64,000 nt of DNA from positions 1-64,000 of IMG/VR virus record IMGVR_UViG_3300044632_001003, one strand, 5' to 3'. Below the pieces are notes generated by a model. It ran no database searches. It saw nothing but the letters and a program-made list of their open reading frames with translations, and was not told the DNA's origin. Shown here piece after piece: positions 44,501 through 54,039 of this stretch. Numbering within the stretch: the first letter of the stretch is position 1; the number at the start of each line of letters is the position of its first letter. Origin of the DNA: a virus. A program made the translations under genes and the position numbers.

Positions 44501-47500
44501 CTAAAGTTACTAATCCACTTCCTTTTGGTGGATCTGTAAAGAATACTTTGTTTCCAACAATGTTGTAAGAACCTTTATAAACTCTAGCTGTTGAAGCATC
44601 CATATGACTGGTAGCTACTGTACCAACAAATCCCCTTTCAACATTGACTAATTTAATCATGCCCGTAGATATTGGACCAGTGCTGGTAGTTCCTAGTCCA
44701 ACTCCAGCGACTTTCATATACTCATCTTCAACTCTAATAATATCACCAGTCACAATTGAAGAAATTCCACTGATTGAGAAAACAGTTTCTCCTGTTCCAA
44801 TGAAACCACCATTACCATCAACTGTATATACTATTGGGGTCCAAGCGAGTGGAGACTGAATGACATCATCAACTGCAATTATGGTTTTTTCATTTTTCTT
44901 AACCATCTCAAATATATGTGCATTTCCACTACCTAAAGTCGTGAAAGTTACAGAAATTCCAGCGGTTGCATATTCTGGTCTTGTTGCAATTCTAAATTCG
45001 GTGTTATTATCTTTAATAGCCCACACTCTATATGGAAGTCTGTTTGTCACTACTCCAACAGAATCTGCAGTTAAACCAATGCCAACAGGCGCAGAAGAAA
45101 CTCCAGCAATAGTAGAACCAGGTTTATAAATTAAAGCTTCTCCAGTACTAAAGAAGTGATTTGGAATTGTGAATTTACCTGTTGCTGGGTTTAAAATTGA
45201 ACTATCTTGAGGATTAAATTCTTTTGTAAAAATTGGAGTGTTATTATACTCTAGTTCAAATTCCGTTTTATTGATTCTCTTACTATTAAATGAATCAAAT
45301 AATCCTATTCCGATACTTTGTGTTCTATTAAATCCATAGGTTATTTCTGGGTAAGAATTTTCTAAATCTAAATCGGTATAAATTATTTCATTATATGACT
45401 TAATAGTAACTATACCAGTTACTGATGCATCTGGGAAAAATCTTACTCGAACATTGCCAGATGAAATATCTGCACCAAAAGTACCAATACCCGTGGTACT
45501 TCCAACCGATAAGAAAGGATACTGTGTAGAAAATACATCGGTTCCATCGGCATTGATTGTTAGTATCTGATGTAGTGCATATGTTGAACCATAGCTAACA
45601 CTAACTAAAGATTTGATTGATGTAATCTCTGAGGATGTACATGTTAGGATAGTTGTAACACCAGTACCAACAACATAATTGGATTGGTATTTTGCACTTC
45701 TCTCCGTACCTTCTGGTTGGAAATCATTTATAAATCTAATTGTTCCAATTCCAGCAGATGTTGAACCAAATCCAACTGCATTAGTTAATACTCTAACTTG
45801 AGACGTAGTTGGATTTGTATATTTTAATGTTAATGTCCCACCCACTAAAGAAGCATCAAATTCTCCAAAATCATTAAAAGATATTCCTTCAGAAGAATTA
45901 GAATCAAAGTAATAATCTGCTAGATAAGTATTTGTTCCATCATGACTCAAATAAACTTCCACAAAATTCATTGTATTATCATTCAAGTTAGAAATATGGA
46001 ACATTGAATGGACAGCATCATATTGATTAGCTGGATATTCAAAAATAGTTGCAGTAGAACCAGCAGAAACTAAAGTATTTGTAGATAGGTTTTTAACCAG
46101 ACCAATAGAAGTTGATGCAACTCCAACAACATTTGGATTTAAAACTTCCTTAATAAATTTTATGTCATAATCAGTATCATATGGATCATTTGGTGTAAAT
46201 CTCAGGGAAAGAACATCAAATGTATCAATATTTCCAGTTACATCAGCAAATTCCTCTTCTTTCCATATAGTAGTTAATGCATCAGTTTCGAATCCAGGAG
46301 AGAATGTTATACCAAGTCCAGTATTTGATAAATATCCCTTTCTTAGAGTAAATACTGATTCCTGGTTATTATCATACATCAGCAATAATTCATATAGTGC
46401 TATTTGAGTTCCTGAGGTATTTCTAATCTGAACTAAGAATCTTGCAAAGGAATCTGTATATTCATCCAAATCAATAAATGTATCTGATACATTTTCTTTA
46501 TTTGTAAATTGATCGCTAACATCATCTATTGATAGAACTCTATTTGTTTTGCAAATCAAACCATCTACAAACTTTTTATTAAAAGTCTTTAAGAACTTAG
46601 ATGTCCCATTTTGAGTAGAAGTATCTTTTGATAATGCAAATCCGTAGATTGTATCAACTCTCTTATCTTCACTTACATCATAAATTATTAGACCATCTAC
46701 AGAAGTAGATCCGATCGAGACTTTTTTATTAGATATAATTTCAGTATCTACAAAGTTTTTAAGTCCAGTTGTATGTAAAAGTCTATTGATTGTATCAATT
46801 GAGTCTTTATATTGGATTGTACTCTTTACAGAATATGAGAGATTTTGGTAATAGTCATTATCTGGTAAAACCTGAATATCATTATTTAATTGCCCACTAT
46901 TTGTTTTCCAACCAAGAGAAGCAGTTACTCCATATCCAACATTGAATTTACCTCTACTATGGATAATTTCCGAAATAGTTCCCACAGAACCAGATTCTGT
47001 TCCCCTAACAATGTCAGATTCTTTAAATGAATCTCTACCAGATATTTTGATATAATCTTTTAGAACTGCAGAAATGTAAAGATCTGAAGGTAGATTATTT
47101 AAATATAAATTCTCCCCTACTAAAAATTCAGTTCTCTTTTGATTTACTTTGAATTTTGGATAGTTTGAGTATTTTGTAATTGTCGCATAAGAACCTTGTA
47201 TTGTATCAGCAATTCCTGGATTTGCTGTATATCCAGATAGATTAAATCTAACTATAGCTGGTATAAGATTTTCATAAGAAGAAACAGTGAAGAATGTATA
47301 TCCATAATCTTCGGAATTAAATCCAGATCCACCTACTCCATTTTTTGTAATACCCTCTACAAAAATTAAGTCTCCCGCATTAAACACGTTAGTCGTAAAT
47401 CCAACTAGAGGTGTAGTTAAGAAACAAGTTACTATGCCAGAAGCAGATGATTGTATGGTGGAAATACCGACTCCATTTGAGTTATTAGTCGTAAATAAAG

Positions 47501-50500
47501 TTTTTGAGTTGAAACTAAGTCCAGTTGGAGATTCAAAAATTTCAACAGATGATATTGAATTTGAATTTATTTTTGGAACTAATATTCCACTATTAACCTT
47601 TTCCCCAGTTTCGTCATCAACAATCACAATTTCTGGTGCGGAGCTATAATTTCTACCACCATCAATAACTTCAATGCTATCAATTGTTAATGAATCTTTT
47701 AATTTAATCGTTGGTGGAATATTTGCTTCAGGTCTAAGAGTATTATCAGAAGGATATTCAAAAGATTGTTCTATAATTCTTATATCTCTTACTTTACCTA
47801 TTTCATTAGATTTTACAAATAAATTAGCATCTCTTCCATTATCAGTGATGATACTTGTTATGCCAGGTAAAGTTTTATAAGTTTTTGTACTAAAATTAAC
47901 AGAAATTTTGTCAATAGGTCCAGATGCTGTTTTTGAGGTGGTAGAATACTCTAGAGCAGAAGTATTATTTTGGTTATATAAAGTATTTTCTGGTTGTGAT
48001 GATAGTGAGACAATAAACGTAGTTGTTCCTACACCAACAACAGAATAATTTTGATTATAGTAACTATTAATGAAAGAAATCTCACAATAATTTCTTACAC
48101 TAACATCAGCTGTAGAAATATATCCAGATTTTTCAATATTATAAAATAGAGAATTTGGAAGTAACTCTGAATAATTTAAAGTAAGTTTAGCAGTGCTAGT
48201 CACCCCAACTGTTCCAACACCAATTGTTGATATGATTGAAGTATTTGCTATTGATACAAATTTGTTATTAAAGTCTTTATCTGAGTATAGATTAAAATTG
48301 TAACCACTCAATGAAGAATCGCTTAGATCAAATACTAAATTATTTCCTTTGATTGGTTGTAATTTTGGATTAACTAAGGACAATGCTTGATTAGAACCAC
48401 CAGTAGATGCAATTGAAACTATTACTGGTGGGTTGGATACGGAGTCTTCATAAGTTATTGTTAATTTGATATTGTCTTTATCTACTCTATAAACATAATA
48501 AACTCCCGTCGATAGCCCAGAAGATACTAAATCAGATGCTGAATAATAAACTTTATCACCAGTTTTATATGAATGTGATGTTATGTTTATTGTATCTAAT
48601 GCTGGATTAACACGATATGAATTGAAACCTACTGGATTAACCAATAACTTTTGAATATCTGACGCAAATTTTAATTTAACCGCAGTAGAAGTTCCAATAC
48701 CTACAGATTGGTTAGGAACAACATTTAAAGTAACTGAATCACCTGGAATAAGTCCATGTGCTGTGGATACTGATACAACGGCATCATTTTTTTGAATGGT
48801 GCATGTTATTTGATTATATGTTGGTTCAAATGAATATTCAAAATTATTAGAACCATTTGTTCTAAAGAACAAACCCTTAGTATTTGTCGTTAGACCAACT
48901 TGAGTTACTATACCAATGTAGTCTTTTGATTTGTTAATAGCATAGACATATTCAAATGAAGAGTTTAGCAAATTAAATGGTGATGAAGTTTCTGTATTTG
49001 AAACAGAAATAGGATCTCCACTCTTCTTCCTAATGATAAGTCTTTGATTTGTTTTAAATGGGTGATCTGGTAAATAAATGCTTTGTGTAGGAATATCTAT
49101 TTGATAATTTAATTCTCCTAGAGAATAAGTAACTGCTACTCCAACTCCAGATGTTGTACCAACACCAACAGACTGATTTGGATTGAAATATACCTTTGAA
49201 TTTAAATCCGAATCAAAATATTGTAATGGTAATCCAATTTCAATAAAGTTGGGATATACAAATCCCAAAGTGCTAGTTGTGTGAGAAGTCCCACTTACAC
49301 CCCTTTTAACTCTTAATAATTTTCTTTCCGAAAAAATATTTAGTACTGACATTATTTCAGTACCTATTCCTATACTTGAACCTATAGAAAGGGTATTTGG
49401 TATAGTAGAAATATAAATGTCTGTTACTAAACCAGATTGAGTAACTGGATTTGATGGAATATCTTTAAATACGGTAAATCTATCTGTTGATATTGATACC
49501 TGTCTATTTCCAGCTATTTTTGGAACAAATGTTGATAGACCAGATATTGATACAATATCACGATTATTTAATACATGGAATGGTGTAATATAAACTCTTG
49601 CTTTATTTTTATCTTCCCAGGTTAGAACCGCATTAGAATATTCTATAGTTGATGATGCAATAGATGTTATTGTCTTACCCTTTAGAGAAGAAACTACAGC
49701 TGATGCACCTTCAGCATTTGAATTCGAATTATCAAATACTAATGCATCATTTAATTTATAGTCAATGCCGTTTTTTGTAACCTCAACTGTTTTTATTTGA
49801 CCCTTTTCAATAGATGTAATTATCGACTCTTGATTAAATTGTGAGTCATCTTCAATAATAAAATCATTTTGAGAGTATTCATCTGAAATTTTATATGGAT
49901 AAGTATTTCTAACTAGATCTGATTTTGAAAAATCAAAGTCTTGATCTAAATTATTTTCAGCATATAGAGACCTAAATCTATTGCCAATAAAATATGGGAA
50001 TTTTGGTTGATATAATCCATCCGTTGTTATTCCAGCAAAATATGCATATGTTCCATTTGGAAAGTCTGGAGTTTTGCAAAATCTTCCATTGTGTATATCT
50101 AAGTCTCCAGAATTATCAAATTTATAGTCTTCAACAAAGAATCCTGGCACAAATCCAGATGGTCTATCAACGATAACTGAAGTATCTTCAACATATCCTG
50201 GTTTTAATATGACTATACCTTGTGCTGAATTAATTGGATTTCTATATCCATATGGTCCATATATTGGATTTCCATCATATGCCCACCCAATAATTGGTGA
50301 ATGAGAAGACCCGTTATCATTGAATTCATTTGTTGCAAGTTCATTTAAGTAGGAAATATTGCAATATTCTAACCCAGTGTTTAATTTTGGATGTAGATAT
50401 TCAGATCCATATCTCTTTGCATCATTTAAAGTTAAATCTCTAACCTTTGTTTCTAGTTTTACATTTCTTCCAGCAGAAACTACCTTGATAGATGTTGTTG

Positions 50501-53500
50501 ATTGTGTATATCCTATTCCAGAATTAATTACAACAACATTAACAATTTGACCATTATTAATTATTGGGCGTAAGACTGCTCCACTACCTTCACCAACTAC
50601 CGTTAATGATGGGGTTGAATAATACTCAGTTCCCTTATTTCTTATATCTACTCTGACAATTTTTCCTGCAAGAACAACTGGATAAAGAGTAGCATCTTTA
50701 CCATTTTTAATTGATATGTTGGGTTTTCTTTCAAAGTTTAAAACTGTACTACCATATCCACTACCAGATTCATATAGGTACAAATCAACAATACTACCAC
50801 GAACAATGGGTGTGCATGTAATTACACCAACATTCGTCGATCCATATGCAACATTAACTGTGACACTGACATCTGGATATTTAAAAATATGATATCCACT
50901 TCCAGTATTTGAAAATTTAGTAAAAATATTTCTAGTATAATTTGTTGATATTGTTGCACCTATTCCAGCATCTGCCAATCTAAAGGAATCATTATCTTTC
51001 TTTATAATATAGTATCTGTTTGATGTTGATAGACCAGAAATTGGGGTGCCAGTATATTGATATTCAACAATATCACCCTCTTTAAAATTATGATCAGTAA
51101 AACTAATTGTATGCTCTATTGTAGAAATTCCTACTGGTTTAACATATAGTTTTCTATTTTGATATCCAGACCCAGAATCTAAGACTTTAATTGACTTTAA
51201 AGTCTTTTTACCGAGATAAGTTCTAAACTTATGGATTCCTGTATTTGACGCTGTTGTGAATCCAACTGTATTAATTCCAGTTATGTAATCATTAAAAGAT
51301 GGATACAATCTAACAGTTTTATTATTTAAAACCCTTACAAAATAAGTTGCATTTTCCAGCAGGAATCTATTTTGATCAGCATTTGAACCAAGATATGTTC
51401 CGATACTAACTGGAGAATTTCCGTTAGATTTATATACTACAGCTTCACCATTTGAAAATTCGTGATTCGATAGAAATGTTATTGTTTCTGCAGTTTCGCC
51501 AACGCCACCAAAATTACTCAGAAGTCTCGCATCAAAATCAACTTCTCTAAAAGTTTTTTCTACAATAGGTTCTAATAAACATCCACTACCATTACCACCT
51601 TGAATACTTAATGAAATAACTTTTTCAAGTTCAATATTTTGCGGATCTACTAGTACTTCTTTAACAGAACCACTTATAACTGGTTGAACAAGTGAAGTTG
51701 TACCAGATCCAGTTGGTGGTCCAGATACAATTATTTGTGGTGGATTAACTACATCATAATCAATTCCAGAGTTTAAAATGCTTATAGATTTTAATGGTCC
51801 ATAATAAATCTTATCTTGAGATTTATAATTTTTTATTTCGACACCATTGACCAACATTCCAATAAACTCTTTATCATTCTCTACTCCATCATTATCTTTG
51901 ATGACTTCTCTAAGTGGAAATTTCCTTAATAATTTTTGTGGTTCAATATTTTTATTAAATTTAGATTCCACTACAAAACTATGCTTTCCACCAACTCCAG
52001 GAGAAAGAGGATTGAATGTAATATAATCATCTATTTGAATAAATGAATTTGATGCATATAATTTTATTTGTTTTGGATCAGTTAATACTTTTACAAAATA
52101 TTTCCCTGTAGCAAGTCCAGATATTGGTGTTGTTTCTGGACTATAGATTACAGCATCTCCTGTCAAAAATGGTATAGAAGTTGGGAATGAAATAATAGAA
52201 TAATCATCATCTGATAGTTCTTTTTGAATTGCACCGCTTTGAGTAGTTGCTGCGCCAATAAAAGTCGAAGCTGTACCAACTCTTATTGATGGTTTGGATG
52301 GTGTTGCATCAAGTCTGAAAGTGTATGATGGCAAAGAATTCGATGCCACATACATAAATTCATTTGCATCATCGGAATACACATTCTGAACATCTGCAAA
52401 TAAAGTATCATTACCATACTTCAACGGTACTAATTCACTAGATGTTTTCTTAATGATTCTTCTTAATAGATGTGGTATCGAAGTCGAAGTGGTATATCCA
52501 ACATAACTTAAGGTAACTTCTTTTGTTCCCCCATCAATACCTGTTACTTTTGCATTGGAAATTCTAACAGAACCAGTAACAGCATTAATAATATCAACTC
52601 TATCATTAACCTTTAAACTAGAAGAATCTATATCAGATTTTAAAGTAAAAACTTTAGATGATAGATTAAAAGAATCAACTTCAAAAGTACAGCTAGTATT
52701 ATATACCCAAGAATTTGCAAAAATTTGCTTATAAGTTCTGTCGTTGGGGTTGCTTGGATTTTTTATTAAGTCACCTAGGTGTTTGATATAAATTTTTTCA
52801 TTTTCAAGATTTAAAGCTTTATCTTCAATCATCTGTAAATTTGAAATTATGGAACATACTTTTAATTCTACTTTCTTATCTAAATTTCCATTTTCAAATC
52901 CAAAAATTGTCTGATTTGATCTTATCGAATCTTTGTTCGAAATATTTTCAGATATACCTGAACAATTTAAAAGTTGATTTACAGTTTTATCTGTATATAC
53001 AATAGTATTATTTCCAGATATTGCTGTCCCAGATTTCTCAAATCCAATTGTCGAATCTACAGTAATAATTGAAGATCCTATTGAAACATCACCAATTACT
53101 TTAGTATTTGCTGTTACTGTAAGGTCACCTTCAATTAAGTCTTGATCGCTATACCCAATGAATAAACCTAGTTTATAATATACTTTATTTTTTCTGGTTA
53201 AAATTTCTACTTCAGATACAGCTGCACTTGTTTTAGTATCTAAAGAACTATAAATTGTTTGCCCAACTAAATTATTTGGATTTCCAGAAATTGCTTCGGT
53301 TAAAATAATAACTCTTCTAATGTACTCTGAATCAGATGGTTTAAAAAGAAATTGCTCTAGGTCAATTACTTTTGGAGTAACTCCATACAAAACTTTATAG
53401 AGGATTTTAAAAGATTCTTCAGTACCTTTTGACTGATAGAATGATCTTGCTTCTTTTAGAAAATTGCCAACATTTAAATCGGAAACAAAATCAACATTTT

Positions 53501-54038
53501 CCAAACCTGGAGCAATAGAATATTTGATTTTATTATAAAATTCTTTTAAAAATAGAGAGCTTAGATTTTGTACAGAAGAATATTGCGTATGTGAAGATGC
53601 GGTTGTTTCTGAAAAAACTAATTCTTCTGGATTATTTGAATCTCTATAACTAGTAATTCCACTAAATCCTCTAACACATCCAGTGAAAGAGTTTGTTGTA
53701 ATTCCAGTATATGTAATAATTTCATCATCAATCTTTAGCAAACCATAATATTGGGGAAATCCCTTTGTACTCAAAACATTGATTGTTGAGCTAGTAGAGG
53801 TGATTGAAGAAGTTATTGAAGTGAATCCAACAATAACTTCTGGAGTTAAGTTGTCAAGATTAATGTAAGAATTAAAATTCTCAGAAATATCCGATGGACC
53901 ACTTGGATATTCTTGAGAAATATAATATTGTTTTAAAAATTCAGATGCCTTTGGGCTTTCATCTAATATGAATGCAGGTAACTGATTTTCAATAATTTGA
54001 TATGCCTTTACCTTTGATTCGATACCAGTTTGAATCAT
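41529..54038 (-). CDS. 7: Giant gp7-position baseplate wedge protein (4169 aa)
   Basis: This is the largest gene in the window (T4 gp7 has 1032 residues). The N-terminus (KAYQIIENQLPAFILDESPK, FLKQYYISQEYPSGPSDISE, FLKEARSFYQSKGTEESFKI) is the conserved cyanophage form of this baseplate protein. The body is a chain of beta modules: a GDxVxYxxxxxPISGLSTGxYYVxxVD module at about residues 625, 860, 985, 1820 and 2965; GxGYT repeats near 1180, 3390, 3925 and 3985; and a YHYH-like domain at about 1235-1365 (GWAYDGNPIYGPYGY). Assignment as gp7 rests on order gp25-gp6-X-gp8. It lies 1 nt from gp6, so it is translated in one operon. Confidence 0.8.
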   Translation of the reverse strand: MIQTGIESKVKAYQIIENQLPAFILDESPKASEFLKQYYISQEYPSGPSDISENFNSYINLDNLTPEVIVGFTSITSSITSTSSTINVLSTKGFPQYYGLLKIDDEIITYTGITTNSFTGCVRGFSGITSYRDSNNPEELVFSETTASSHTQYSSVQNLSSLFLKEFYNKIKYSIAPGLENVDFVSDLNVGNFLKEARSFYQSKGTEESFKILYKVLYGVTPKVIDLEQFLFKPSDSEYIRRVIILTEAISGNPNNLVGQTIYSSLDTKTSAAVSEVEILTRKNKVYYKLGLFIGYSDQDLIEGDLTVTANTKVIGDVSIGSSIITVDSTIGFEKSGTAISGNNTIVYTDKTVNQLLNCSGISENISNKDSIRSNQTIFGFENGNLDKKVELKVCSIISNLQMIEDKALNLENEKIYIKHLGDLIKNPSNPNDRTYKQIFANSWVYNTSCTFEVDSFNLSSKVFTLKSDIDSSSLKVNDRVDIINAVTGSVRISNAKVTGIDGGTKEVTLSYVGYTTSTSIPHLLRRIIKKTSSELVPLKYGNDTLFADVQNVYSDDANEFMYVASNSLPSYTFRLDATPSKPSIRVGTASTFIGAATTQSGAIQKELSDDDYSIISFPTSIPFLTGDAVIYSPETTPISGLATGKYFVKVLTDPKQIKLYASNSFIQIDDYITFNPLSPGVGGKHSFVVESKFNKNIEPQKLLRKFPLREVIKDNDGVENDKEFIGMLVNGVEIKNYKSQDKIYYGPLKSISILNSGIDYDVVNPPQIIVSGPPTGSGTTSLVQPVISGSVKEVLVDPQNIELEKVISLSIQGGNGSGCLLEPIVEKTFREVDFDARLLSNFGGVGETAETITFLSNHEFSNGEAVVYKSNGNSPVSIGTYLGSNADQNRFLLENATYFVRVLNNKTVRLYPSFNDYITGINTVGFTTASNTGIHKFRTYLGKKTLKSIKVLDSGSGYQNRKLYVKPVGISTIEHTISFTDHNFKEGDIVEYQYTGTPISGLSTSNRYYIIKKDNDSFRLADAGIGATISTNYTRNIFTKFSNTGSGYHIFKYPDVSVTVNVAYGSTNVGVITCTPIVRGSIVDLYLYESGSGYGSTVLNFERKPNISIKNGKDATLYPVVLAGKIVRVDIRNKGTEYYSTPSLTVVGEGSGAVLRPIINNGQIVNVVVINSGIGYTQSTTSIKVVSAGRNVKLETKVRDLTLNDAKRYGSEYLHPKLNTGLEYCNISYLNELATNEFNDNGSSHSPIIGWAYDGNPIYGPYGYRNPINSAQGIVILKPGYVEDTSVIVDRPSGFVPGFFVEDYKFDNSGDLDIHNGRFCKTPDFPNGTYAYFAGITTDGLYQPKFPYFIGNRFRSLYAENNLDQDFDFSKSDLVRNTYPYKISDEYSQNDFIIEDDSQFNQESIITSIEKGQIKTVEVTKNGIDYKLNDALVFDNSNSNAEGASAVVSSLKGKTITSIASSTIEYSNAVLTWEDKNKARVYITPFHVLNNRDIVSISGLSTFVPKIAGNRQVSISTDRFTVFKDIPSNPVTQSGLVTDIYISTIPNTLSIGSSIGIGTEIMSVLNIFSERKLLRVKRGVSGTSHTTSTLGFVYPNFIEIGLPLQYFDSDLNSKVYFNPNQSVGVGTTSGVGVAVTYSLGELNYQIDIPTQSIYLPDHPFKTNQRLIIRKKSGDPISVSNTETSSPFNLLNSSFEYVYAINKSKDYIGIVTQVGLTTNTKGLFFRTNGSNNFEYSFEPTYNQITCTIQKNDAVVSVSTAHGLIPGDSVTLNVVPNQSVGIGTSTAVKLKFASDIQKLLVNPVGFNSYRVNPALDTINITSHSYKTGDKVYYSASDLVSSGLSTGVYYVYRVDKDNIKLTITYEDSVSNPPVIVSIASTGGSNQALSLVNPKLQPIKGNNLVFDLSDSSLSGYNFNLYSDKDFNNKFVSIANTSIISTIGVGTVGVTSTAKLTLNYSELLPNSLFYNIEKSGYISTADVSVRNYCEISFINSYYNQNYSVVGVGTTTFIVSLSSQPENTLYNQNNTSALEYSTTSKTASGPIDKISVNFSTKTYKTLPGITSIITDNGRDANLFVKSNEIGKVRDIRIIEQSFEYPSDNTLRPEANIPPTIKLKDSLTIDSIEVIDGGRNYSSAPEIVIVDDETGEKVNSGILVPKINSNSISSVEIFESPTGLSFNSKTLFTTNNSNGVGISTIQSSASGIVTCFLTTPLVGFTTNVFNAGDLIFVEGITKNGVGGSGFNSEDYGYTFFTVSSYENLIPAIVRFNLSGYTANPGIADTIQGSYATITKYSNYPKFKVNQKRTEFLVGENLYLNNLPSDLYISAVLKDYIKISGRDSFKESDIVRGTESGSVGTISEIIHSRGKFNVGYGVTASLGWKTNSGQLNNDIQVLPDNDYYQNLSYSVKSTIQYKDSIDTINRLLHTTGLKNFVDTEIISNKKVSIGSTSVDGLIIYDVSEDKRVDTIYGFALSKDTSTQNGTSKFLKTFNKKFVDGLICKTNRVLSIDDVSDQFTNKENVSDTFIDLDEYTDSFARFLVQIRNTSGTQIALYELLLMYDNNQESVFTLRKGYLSNTGLGITFSPGFETDALTTIWKEEEFADVTGNIDTFDVLSLRFTPNDPYDTDYDIKFIKEVLNPNVVGVASTSIGLVKNLSTNTLVSAGSTATIFEYPANQYDAVHSMFHISNLNDNTMNFVEVYLSHDGTNTYLADYYFDSNSSEGISFNDFGEFDASLVGGTLTLKYTNPTTSQVRVLTNAVGFGSTSAGIGTIRFINDFQPEGTERSAKYQSNYVVGTGVTTILTCTSSEITSIKSLVSVSYGSTYALHQILTINADGTDVFSTQYPFLSVGSTTGIGTFGADISSGNVRVRFFPDASVTGIVTIKSYNEIIYTDLDLENSYPEITYGFNRTQSIGIGLFDSFNSKRINKTEFELEYNNTPIFTKEFNPQDSSILNPATGKFTIPNHFFSTGEALIYKPGSTIAGVSSAPVGIGLTADSVGVVTNRLPYRVWAIKDNNTEFRIATRPEYATAGISVTFTTLGSGNAHIFEMVKKNEKTIIAVDDVIQSPLAWTPIVYTVDGNGGFIGTGETVFSISGISSIVTGDIIRVEDEYMKVAGVGLGTTSTGPISTGMIKLVNVERGFVGTVATSHMDASTARVYKGSYNIVGNKVFFTDPPKGSGLVTLDDSGLPRPFSKFNGRVFLRQNYENNLIYDDISQDFTGIGQTFRLTIAGVNTSGIETGSGLVLINGLFQTPTTVNNAGNNFLYGESAGISSITFTGITSTDGTKVTSISDVNQNQFPRGGLIVSLGSTNGLGFAPLVGASVTAVVGAGGSIVSVGLGSTDILGSGYNGLTAIGVSVYQPGHTGVAASIRANVGAGGSLSFTVIVGGNGYTANPDILVSEPTYENLQITGVSRLGIGSTTTTGLNALISLEVGPNSNPITSGRNADAARLILANKTLIGEVAVGRMLAAFPAFTVPGGNQNCIDDIVDVLECITYNLQYGGNDSVYDAGKIYIDNAYLAGEEAESIYAFQQARDMAIQAMRNESITIGGYSSETQVFDYTIEGDISELPGVYNPGDCADVASAITTFVGIVTYAVGLGTIPGSRTIAPGSLFEVSKFIINRPGYAFEIGDVFKPVGLVTAKGLVSPVADFQLTVLDVYYDKFASWQFGQLDFIDSIKPLQNGTRSVFPLRYNSELVSFEKDEKNNDSALIDLDAVLLVFLNGVLQEPKSAYIFDGGSSIQFISAPKVEDNISIFFYNGTRGVDSEQTDILETIKIGDSVFVNRANGISTSLSQISQRTVYDIPTSDTLETDLYQNIGIDEFNYRSIDWSKQKRDLIINGDIVYKDRDSLEGQIYPTARVIKTIQSGDNEIFVDNARFFNYEEDESSINIPSFDALIIEDKSPVAAAISATVSVAGTISGLTITNAGFGYTTATVSVKFSAPKRSSVGVGTTAGPQNSTSIASATATIVNGSVSSVTLVKPGFGYTSTNPPQILVEQPKVISELVKDISIVQGFSGIITGITTTAGIGTALALKFFVNAYTDLQVGYHIFVSGTNVGSGVTSIYSNNNDVIGVGTQYVDNIYRVSALPALNEIVCNIRSNTVTTGIQTLGTSIYNPNGYYSWGRLSSLSRASNPISIGVSGRTINSGLSTFPTIQRRGYGLRDNGAIRKILPD

Positions 54039-54039
54039 A

